Positions 1-4,856 of a stretch of DNA of 7,932 nucleotides are shown in pieces. The DNA lies in assembly GCA_017521065.1 (NCBI GenBank), contig JAFXEA010000292.1:1-7932 (forward strand), written 5' to 3'. The DNA comes from Kiritimatiellia bacterium (GTDB lineage Bacteria; Verrucomicrobiota; Kiritimatiellia; RFP12; UBA1067). The translations under genes were made by a program, and so were the position numbers. Each line of letters begins with the position of its first letter. Position 1 is the stretch's first letter. The notes under the pieces were generated by a model that saw only the letters and a program-made list of their open reading frames with translations, had not been told where the DNA came from and did not search any database.

Positions 1-1794
1 ACCCATCCATGTGTAGCTGCCTGTGCCGGGTGATGCTTTTTTCTGGAAGCAATGTCCGCGTTTGGCGAGAGTGTGCAGATCGCACTGGATGCCCATGCGC
101 CTGAGCTGTTCCCAGCATTTGACGGAATTCATCGCCGCCCATTTGTCGGCATCTCCATGGATGAAAAGCACAGGACAGCTGTCTAGGTCGAACGCAAATT
201 CAGGTGATGTGCGAGAGTCGTCTTCATTGCCGCCTTTGGCGTTCACATTTTCAAGTCCGTCGGTAAGCGCATATGCGGGATAGATTGCGACAGCCCATTG
301 CACATTGCACGGGAGTCTGTCGATTTTGTCGATAGGCAGGTACGACCTCTGTCTGGACGACAGCGCCCCCATGAGCGTCAGGTGCCCTCCTGCCGACGAT
401 CCCATCACGCCGATTCGGTCGGGGTCAAGTCCACGCGATTTCGCCTGGGAACGGACGATTCTCACCGTGCGCTGAAGGTCCTGCCAGGCTGTGACGTGTT
501 TTGGAAGTCCACCGAGAGGTCGCGGTGCGCGATGTTTGAGTGTTACTACAGCCATGCCTTTTTCGTTCAGGAATCTACGCATTGCCGCAGCTTCGAATGA
601 ATCAGGATTGTTTCTTACGTAGCCACCACCTGAATATATAATCTGGATTGCGCGGGTGGCAAGTTTTGCGGGCATGTGCCATTCTATGTATGGAATGCAT
701 TGATTCGTCTGCAGCGAGGGCATTTTCCCTTCTGGCCAGACGAGTTCCTTTGAGTATGACGCACGGGCGTTGTCGTCGGGGAACCGCGACATGATCTCCA
801 CTTCCTTTCCGAGCCTGCCGTCGAAGTTCATCTGCCTGACGAACTCGGCGACACGGTCGAACCAATGGTCGTACGCGGCTCCTTCCTCCCTCTTGTTGAG
901 GTTGCCGTGAAAACCGTGCGTCCTGTCCGCAAAAAGATGGAGTTCAGCCGGAATGGACATGCGCCGGAGCTGTCGGTATATCTGTGTGGAGCCGTTCGGC
1001 GAATAGGAGTCCATTCCGCCCTGAACCATGCACATCGGGCAGGTTTTAGCGTCGAATTTCAGTTCCGGGACGATTTTGATGTCCAATCCAACGCCATCCC
1101 GTGAATTTTCGTCTTGGGCACCGTCTGTCAGAATGTAGGCAGGCGCCTGCAATACGGCAAACATGAGATTGCACGGCAGGTTGTCGGTTTCGTCCACGGG
1201 CGCATATGCTGGGGTTAGGGAGCTTGTGGCAAGCAAGGCGACAAGCTTTGCTCCGGCTGAGATTCCGGTTGCGGCGATTCTGTCAGGTGAGAAGCCTCGT
1301 TTTGCGGCCTGAGAGCGGATGACCCTGATTGCACGTTGCGCATCCTGCCATCCTGAGAAGTGCACAGGTACACCTTCCGGTCGAGGCGTGCGGTATGTGA
1401 GACTGGCTACGGTCGCTCCCATGCGCACGAATCTGTCTATTGCGGGCTGCATGCGCTTGGCGTCGCAGCACGTGAAGAACCCGCCGCCGGAGACGAACAG
1501 CACACAGAGGTCGATCTTGTTTGATGGTGAGGGCGCATACCATTCGATGTACGGTCTGCGGTATTTGTCTGCATCGAAATCAGGGGAACGCTTTTCCTCT
1601 AACTTTGCGGCTATCTGGTGCGGCTGGACGTCAGGGATTTTACCCTCTGGCCATATGAATTCACGCTCGTACGGCGTTGCGGACGGCGTAAGAGGTCCGA
1701 ATGATTCGCCGAATGTACAGTTGCATGCGCAGAACAGCGCAATGGTTGCAATAAAGGCGGAACGGATGGAGAAAATGATTTCCGGTTTGTGCAT
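1..1794 (-). CDS. Secreted tandem-domain alpha/beta-hydrolase (acetyl-esterase-like), 3' end outside window
   Basis: An uninterrupted minus-strand frame of 598 codons starts at ATG 1794 and is still open at base 1. The N-terminus (MHKPEIIF then a hydrophobic run ending CACNC, about residues 7-26) looks like a signal peptide, so export is likely. Two homologous esterase domains follow. Domain 1 has SGGG at 102-105 (an oxyanion-hole motif, HGGG in relatives), nucleophile Ser179 in GISAGA, Asp262 in GGMD and His293 in THGF. Domain 2 repeats this with SGGG at 388-391, Ser467 in GSSAGG, Asp550 in HGDAD and His581 in GHCF. The Ser, Asp and His are all offset by exactly 288 residues, and other blocks recur (WPEGK, PYIEW, WQD-x-QR, RSQA, PDRI). 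Both domains therefore look catalytically complete. Proteins of this hydrolase class remove acetyl or feruloyl groups from polysaccharides; the actual substrate is unknown. About 20-30 residues of domain 2 probably lie beyond the edge. AAAGGA sits 7 nt before the start. Confidence 0.9.
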   Translation of the reverse strand, partial: MHKPEIIFSIRSAFIATIALFCACNCTFGESFGPLTPSATPYEREFIWPEGKIPDVQPHQIAAKLEEKRSPDFDADKYRRPYIEWYAPSPSNKIDLCVLFVSGGGFFTCCDAKRMQPAIDRFVRMGATVASLTYRTPRPEGVPVHFSGWQDAQRAIRVIRSQAAKRGFSPDRIAATGISAGAKLVALLATSSLTPAYAPVDETDNLPCNLMFAVLQAPAYILTDGAQDENSRDGVGLDIKIVPELKFDAKTCPMCMVQGGMDSYSPNGSTQIYRQLRRMSIPAELHLFADRTHGFHGNLNKREEGAAYDHWFDRVAEFVRQMNFDGRLGKEVEIMSRFPDDNARASYSKELVWPEGKMPSLQTNQCIPYIEWHMPAKLATRAIQIIYSGGGYVRNNPDSFEAAAMRRFLNEKGMAVVTLKHRAPRPLGGLPKHVTAWQDLQRTVRIVRSQAKSRGLDPDRIGVMGSSAGGHLTLMGALSSRQRSYLPIDKIDRLPCNVQWAVAIYPAYALTDGLENVNAKGGNEDDSRTSPEFAFDLDSCPVLFIHGDADKWAAMNSVKCWEQLRRMGIQCDLHTLAKRGHCFQKKASPGTGSYTWMG

Positions 1795-1820
1795 TGTGGA
1801 TTCCTTTGTTGATGGAGTAA

Positions 1821-1829
1821 AGTATATCA
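1821..1829 (-). promoter_or_regulatory. Candidate extended -10 promoter of the tandem esterase gene
   Basis: On the minus strand the sequence TG-A-TATACT matches an extended -10 box (TGn plus five of six bases of TATAAT). It lies 27 bp upstream of the esterase ATG. The ribosome-binding site AAAGGA (1802-1807) falls between them, giving a leader of roughly 20 nt. No good -35 box is visible 17 bp upstream, which fits either an extended -10 promoter or one that needs an activator. Position and match are seen; promoter function is inferred. Confidence 0.45.
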
Positions 1830-1831
1830 AA

Positions 1832-1857
1832 CTCCATTCGTTGCGTATAGAATGGAG
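1832..1857. promoter_or_regulatory. 8-bp inverted repeat, candidate operator of the esterase gene
   Basis: CTCCATTC (1832-1839) and GAATGGAG (1850-1857) are perfect inverted copies separated by 10 nt, so the half-site centres are 18 bp apart. The element covers the place where the -35 box of the candidate esterase promoter should be. A further GATGGAG lies at 1811-1817, between the -10 box and the start codon. The layout suits a dimeric regulator. Its sequence differs from the palindrome before the radical-enzyme operon, so a different regulator is likely. Confidence 0.4.
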
Positions 1858-1952
1858 CTATACCTTTCTGGTTGCGGATAAAATTCCTGACGGATGGATT
1901 CGTTTGGGAGACATATGTTTTAATGGGGGGAATTTTAAAAAGGATTATCAAC

Positions 1953-2183
1953 ATGAAGAAACTAATTGCTATCGCCTTAATGACGCCGGCAAGAGCAAAT
2001 TTGTGGATGAGGCAGAGTTCAAGAAGGCGCTGAAGGCATTTGCGTCCGACGTTCTCGCAAAAGGGGCTACGCCTGTTATATGTGGTCCGGTGGCGAATGC
2101 AGGCTGGCGCGAAGCGTTTTGCGGAGCTCTTCCTTGCAGATGTGAAGGCGCGTAAGTTGCCTGTCGCCGCTCTGTTCAAGTAA
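1953..2183 (+). pseudogene. Remnant of a rhamnogalacturonan-acetylesterase-like SGNH hydrolase with two internal deletions
   Basis: The piece begins like a normal secreted protein: AAGGA, then ATG at 1953 encoding MKKLIAIAL. It then jumps frame into NDAGK followed by FVDEAEFKKALKAF and KGATPVICGPVANA. This resembles the stretch after the HND motif of the rhamnogalacturonan acetylesterase (RhgT-like) SGNH family, where a conserved KGATPV block occurs. At about 2100 it returns to the original frame with GAKRFAELFLADVK and ends LPVAALFK, stop TAA 2181-2183, like the family's C-terminus. Missing are the GDS nucleophile block and the segment between GPVANA and GAKRF that would carry the catalytic Asp-x-x-His. 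Only about 75 codons of a normally 250-residue or longer protein remain, in two frames, so it cannot be active. The family call is from recognisable motifs; an assembly error is less likely than decay because both junctions lack large blocks. Confidence 0.7.
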
Positions 2184-2205
2184 GGGCATTTTTTTTTAGT
2201 AGCAC

Positions 2206-2250
2206 ACGCCCCCTTTTGGCTGAATAGATGCAGGGAACCATTGGGGGCGT
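2206..2250. repeat. 8-bp inverted repeat (hairpin) just beyond the thiE remnant
   Basis: ACGCCCCC (2206-2213) and GGGGGCGT (2243-2250) are perfect inverted copies around a 29-nt interval. Read on the minus strand, the interval can form a second short stem (TGGTT with AGCCA, including one G-U pair). The hairpin starts 9 nt after the stop codon of the minus-strand thiE fragment, so it could be the relic of that gene's transcription terminator. However, no T-run follows it on the minus strand. Function is uncertain. Confidence 0.4.
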
Positions 2251-2259
2251 TGGCGAAGT

Positions 2260-2439
2260 TCAAAAGTGGCTGGAAATTTTGCGCAAAATGGTGGAAGATC
2301 TTGGATGGATTTTCATGAACCTATGGATTTCGTCGTATGGGTTGGGGCTTTGGCATACTGCGCGGACGACGGCGAAGTTCCGGGCTCCTGCTGCGATGAC
2401 TGACGGCAGCCGCTCCAGATCGATGCCGCCGCTAACCAC
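2260..2439 (-). pseudogene. thiE: C-terminal fragment of thiamine-phosphate synthase
   Basis: The minus-strand frame encodes 59 residues: VVSGGIDLERLPSVIAAGAR, then NFAVVRAVCQSPNPYDEIHR and a short tail ending SSHF before TGA (2260-2262). This matches the C-terminal end of ThiE (thiamine-phosphate synthase), whose GGI, then LPxxIAAGA, then VVRAI blocks bind the phosphate of the pyrimidine substrate. Family members are about 200 residues long. The N-terminal two thirds, including the start of the TIM barrel, are absent. An in-frame stop (2443-2445) and a heptad repeat sit immediately upstream, exactly where homology ends. A GTG at 2437-2439 could serve as a start but would give no working enzyme. 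No other thiamine gene is nearby, so this is probably debris from a rearrangement. Confidence 0.75.
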
Positions 2440-2458
2440 TAATCACTAGCGACTAATG
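2431..2458. repeat. Four tandem 7-bp repeats (consensus ACTAATC) at the thiE break
   Basis: Four consecutive heptads can be read: GCTAACC, ACTAATC, ACTAGCG, ACTAATG, starting at 2431, 2438, 2445 and 2452. They lie at the broken end of the thiE fragment and are followed by a TGTCC (2457-2461) / GGACA (2472-2476) inverted pair 10 nt apart. A short degenerate array of this kind may belong to a dispersed intergenic repeat family or mark a recombination point. The periodicity is seen; its origin is inference. Confidence 0.5.
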
Positions 2459-2498
2459 TCCAAAACAATAGGGACAGGTTTCAAAATCGACAAATGTA

Positions 2499-2587
2499 AG
2501 CCGTTAATCGAACTCTTTTCAGAGCCCCACCCCAATTAGTCCACAATTAGTCCAATTGGATTGGCTAACGACTGGATATTAACGGCT
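2499..2587. repeat. 10-bp inverted repeat bounding an 89-bp segment
   Basis: AGCCGTTAAT (2499-2508) and ATTAACGGCT (2578-2587) are perfect inverted copies with 69 nt between them. The enclosed segment contains the tandem AATTAGTCCA repeats. It could be a miniature inverted-repeat element, a long-stem structured RNA or a paired operator. No target-site duplication is evident. It lies upstream of the radical-enzyme operon. Confidence 0.45.
2534..2554. repeat. Direct repeat AATTAGTCCA x2 with 11-bp period
   Basis: AATTAGTCCA occurs at 2534-2543 and 2545-2554, that is one helical turn apart, and runs straight into the palindrome CCAATTGG. Direct repeats on one face of the helix are typical of AraC-type binding sites, but the element is about 150 bp from the GRE start and could equally be part of the inverted-repeat segment around it. 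Confidence 0.4.
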
Positions 2588-2629
2588 GGCCATGGTGGTG
2601 GGATTTCGTAAAATTGGCTATGATTTGTT

Positions 2630-2649
2630 TCGCATAAATGGATATGCGA
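2630..2649. promoter_or_regulatory. Palindromic candidate operator upstream of the glycyl-radical-enzyme operon
   Basis: TCGCATA (2630-2636) and TATGCGA (2643-2649) form a perfect 7-bp palindrome with a 6-nt spacer, 53 bp before the GRE start codon. A partial direct copy, GCATAAT, lies at 2664-2670. The palindrome overlaps the -35 position of the CATAAT -10-like box at 2665-2670, where no consensus -35 is present. That is the arrangement expected for an activator-dependent promoter, and the convergent XylR-type regulator at 7297-7932 is the obvious candidate. The palindrome is seen; the protein partner is inferred. Confidence 0.45.
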
Positions 2650-2664
2650 TATAGCTGCGCATGG

Positions 2665-2670
2665 CATAAT
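2665..2670 (+). promoter_or_regulatory. Candidate -10 box of the GRE operon
   Basis: CATAAT matches five of six bases of the -10 consensus and would place the transcript start near 2677, giving a leader of about 25 nt. An alternative -10, TATGAT, lies at 2619-2624 and would place the start inside the palindrome at 2630-2649. Neither has a convincing -35 box, so the assignment is weak. Confidence 0.25.
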
Positions 2671-2685
2671 TAACTGCAACATCGA

Positions 2686-2698
2686 TTCCTTGAAGGAA
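2686..2698 (+). promoter_or_regulatory. Ribosome-binding site of the GRE gene within a 13-bp palindrome
   Basis: AAGGAA (2693-2698) is the Shine-Dalgarno sequence. It is the right arm of the palindrome TTCCTT-G-AAGGAA, so the transcript could fold into a small stem that hides it. It also sets the start: the TTG at 2690 overlaps it and cannot be used with it. ATG 2702 is 3-4 nt downstream and ATG 2708 is about 10 nt downstream. Confidence 0.5.
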
Positions 2699-2701
2699 AA
2701 T

Positions 2702-4855
2702 ATGACAATGAATTATGCTGAGCGGATGGCGCGGTTGGTCGCGCGGAAAATTGAGCAGACGAAAGCAAAGCAGGAACGGCTTGGCTCTCGTGACGAGGAT
2801 GACTACGGTCTTGTGCTGCCTCCTGAGAACTTCAAGGTTGATCTGCCCGTAAGGGATGCCGCCGGACAATGGTCAGGGCCGCGCTCGTGGGCATTGAACT
2901 TCCGTTGGTTGATGGAGAACCATCCCTGCTATATCGATCCTGATGATGCGATCGCCGGACGCTGGATGTTCATGCTTTCGCGGATGCGTCTTGGCTATCA
3001 GCTTTCACGTTCCAACTTCGCCTTCGACTATTCGCATCTGGAGCCAATCCAGAGAAAATATGATATCACGACCGGAATCGGCAAGGATGCCCATTTCGCG
3101 CCTGATTACCAGATTGGTCTTGACCTTGGCTGGGGAGGGCTTCTTGAGAAGGTGCGTGCCGCAAAGCGCAGATTTGCGGAAGATGCCTATGCCGTGGAAT
3201 TGATGGAATCGGAGGAAATGGCGATTGTCGGCATAATGGCATGGATACGCCGTCTCGCAGCCGCAGCGGATGACAGGGCTATGACGGAGGATGATCCTGT
3301 GCGTAGGGCAAACCTTCTGGAGATGGCGCGTGTCTGCAATAAGATCGCTGATGCCAGGCCCGACACGTTCCGTGAGGTTGTTCAGTGGATCGCCATATTC
3401 AACATGGCTTCACGTACCTACAACCGCGATGGGGCTGGCGGACAGCTTGACGAGATGCTCCGGCCTTATTACGAACGGGATAAGGCCAAGGGGGTGTTGA
3501 CAGACGATGATGCGGAGTTCCTTTGCTTCTGCCTTCTCCTCAACGATCCACATTACTATCAGATCGGAGGGCCTACGGGAGACGGGACGGATCAGACCTC
3601 GCGCATGAGCTACATCATCCTTGAAGCCGCAGCAAAGCTGAAGTCGAGCTGTAACCTGACGATTCGCGTATGGGATGGGATGGATCGTGGCCTTTTCAGG
3701 CGCGGAGTTGAGATACTTCTTGCGAACCGTCTCGGCTATCCGCGTTTCTCGGGTGACAAGGCACTTGTAGAAGGCTTCATGAAAAACGGCTATTCGGCGG
3801 AGCTGGCGCGCAAACGCATTGCAGTCGGGTGCAACTGGATGTCCTTGCCGGGTATGGAATATACTCTAAATGATGTTGTAAAGATCAACATCGCCAAGGT
3901 CTTTGAGGTGGCGTTCGCAGAGTCGGGTTCACTTGCAGAACTTGAAGAGAATTACCGCAGGCATTTCAAGGCGGCGGTTGAGATTACGGCGAAGGGGATA
4001 GATTTCCATCTTGAACATCAGTACCTTAACGAACCGGAACTGCTGCTGAATCTTGTTTCACATGGACCGATAGAGAAGGGTAAGGATGTCTCGCACGGAG
4101 GCGCAATGTACTACAACATGGCGATAGACGGTGCGGGGCTTGCCGTGGTAGCAGACAGTTTCGGTGCGCTTGAACAGCGGATCTCCGTAGAGGGGGCGTT
4201 GACCTTCGAAGAGGTCAAGAATGCTGTATTAGCGGATTTTGCGGGCGAGGAGGGCGAGCGTGTGCGCCGGCTCTTGGACTCATCCGGTCGCTATGGCGCA
4301 GGAGGCACCTCGGCAGACCGCTGGGCGATGAAACTCACGGAGATATTGAATAGCGAAATCGCCAACCATGTGACACCCGACGGTTTCAAACTTATCCCCG
4401 GCTGGTTCACATGGGCCGATACGCTGCGCTTCGGCAAGGTCGTAGGCGCAACCCCGAACGGCCGCAAGGCTGGAGAGCCGATCTCGCACGGCGCCAATCC
4501 GCTTCCTGGATTCCGCAAGGATGGAGCGCTCACTGCGATGGCTGCGGCGGTCGCGTCGGTTCAGCCCGGCTACGGCAATACTGCGCCTTGGCAGCTTGAG
4601 GTGGATATAGGGCTTGCGGACGAGCCGGATGCCGCCGATAAGCTGATGGCTCTTATCGATGGGCATTTCAGGCTTGGCGGCACGCTTGTGAACATAAACG
4701 TGGTCGACGCCGAGAAGATTGTCGAAGCGCACAAGGATCCGTCGAAATATCCCGATCTCATCGTTCGTGTGACTGGTTTTACGGCTTATTTCAACTCCCT
4801 GTCTCCCGCATTCAGGGAGCTTGTGGTCAAACGTCTTGTAAAGGAGAGAATCTGA
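2702..4855 (+). CDS. Glycyl radical enzyme (PFL/GRE superfamily) with atypical GCNW active-site motif
   Basis: The 717-residue protein belongs to the oxygen-sensitive enzymes that use a protein-based glycine radical to start radical chemistry in the cytoplasm. His131 lies in a family-typical block (KDAHFAPDYQ). The active-site cysteine is Cys377 in VGCNWMSLPGMEY. The C-terminal glycine-radical domain starts with ATPNGRKAGEP (about 583-593) and ends with the radical loop RVTGFTAYF, the radical glycine being Gly692, 25 residues before the end. Known GRE eliminases and decarboxylases (choline lyase, glycerol and propanediol dehydratase, hydroxyphenylacetate decarboxylase) have GC-x-E; here the Glu is replaced by Trp. 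Pyruvate formate-lyase has two adjacent cysteines; here there is one. The protein is also shorter than the usual 780-850 residues. The substrate and reaction are therefore unknown. It is the first gene of an operon with a symporter and the activase. I chose ATG 2702 for its ribosome-binding-site spacing; ATG 2708 is possible. Confidence 0.9.
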   Translation: MTMNYAERMARLVARKIEQTKAKQERLGSRDEDDYGLVLPPENFKVDLPVRDAAGQWSGPRSWALNFRWLMENHPCYIDPDDAIAGRWMFMLSRMRLGYQLSRSNFAFDYSHLEPIQRKYDITTGIGKDAHFAPDYQIGLDLGWGGLLEKVRAAKRRFAEDAYAVELMESEEMAIVGIMAWIRRLAAAADDRAMTEDDPVRRANLLEMARVCNKIADARPDTFREVVQWIAIFNMASRTYNRDGAGGQLDEMLRPYYERDKAKGVLTDDDAEFLCFCLLLNDPHYYQIGGPTGDGTDQTSRMSYIILEAAAKLKSSCNLTIRVWDGMDRGLFRRGVEILLANRLGYPRFSGDKALVEGFMKNGYSAELARKRIAVGCNWMSLPGMEYTLNDVVKINIAKVFEVAFAESGSLAELEENYRRHFKAAVEITAKGIDFHLEHQYLNEPELLLNLVSHGPIEKGKDVSHGGAMYYNMAIDGAGLAVVADSFGALEQRISVEGALTFEEVKNAVLADFAGEEGERVRRLLDSSGRYGAGGTSADRWAMKLTEILNSEIANHVTPDGFKLIPGWFTWADTLRFGKVVGATPNGRKAGEPISHGANPLPGFRKDGALTAMAAAVASVQPGYGNTAPWQLEVDIGLADEPDAADKLMALIDGHFRLGGTLVNINVVDAEKIVEAHKDPSKYPDLIVRVTGFTAYFNSLSPAFRELVVKRLVKERI

Positions 4856-4856
4856 A

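Noticed and set aside
602..865. Small minus-strand open frame overlapping the esterase
   Set aside because: It is in a different frame from the continuous 598-codon esterase frame and carries no motif.
1319..2155. A 278-codon plus-strand open frame
   Set aside because: It runs antisense through the esterase domain-1 coding region, which has full catalytic motifs. Only its last part (about 1976-2100) has meaning, as the middle block of the acetylesterase remnant.
2184..2197. Run of nine T after the acetylesterase remnant as a rho-independent terminator
   Set aside because: Only a 4-bp TGCC/GGCA stem with a long loop precedes it, which is too weak to call.
2206..2250. Strong inverted repeat as a terminator
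   Set aside because: No T-run follows on either strand at the right place, so it is listed as a repeat only.
2702..4855. Calling the radical enzyme pyruvate formate-lyase (pflB) or glycerol dehydratase
   Set aside because: There is no Cys-Cys pair as in PFL and no GC-x-E as in glycerol dehydratase, and the length is shorter. A specific gene name is not supported.
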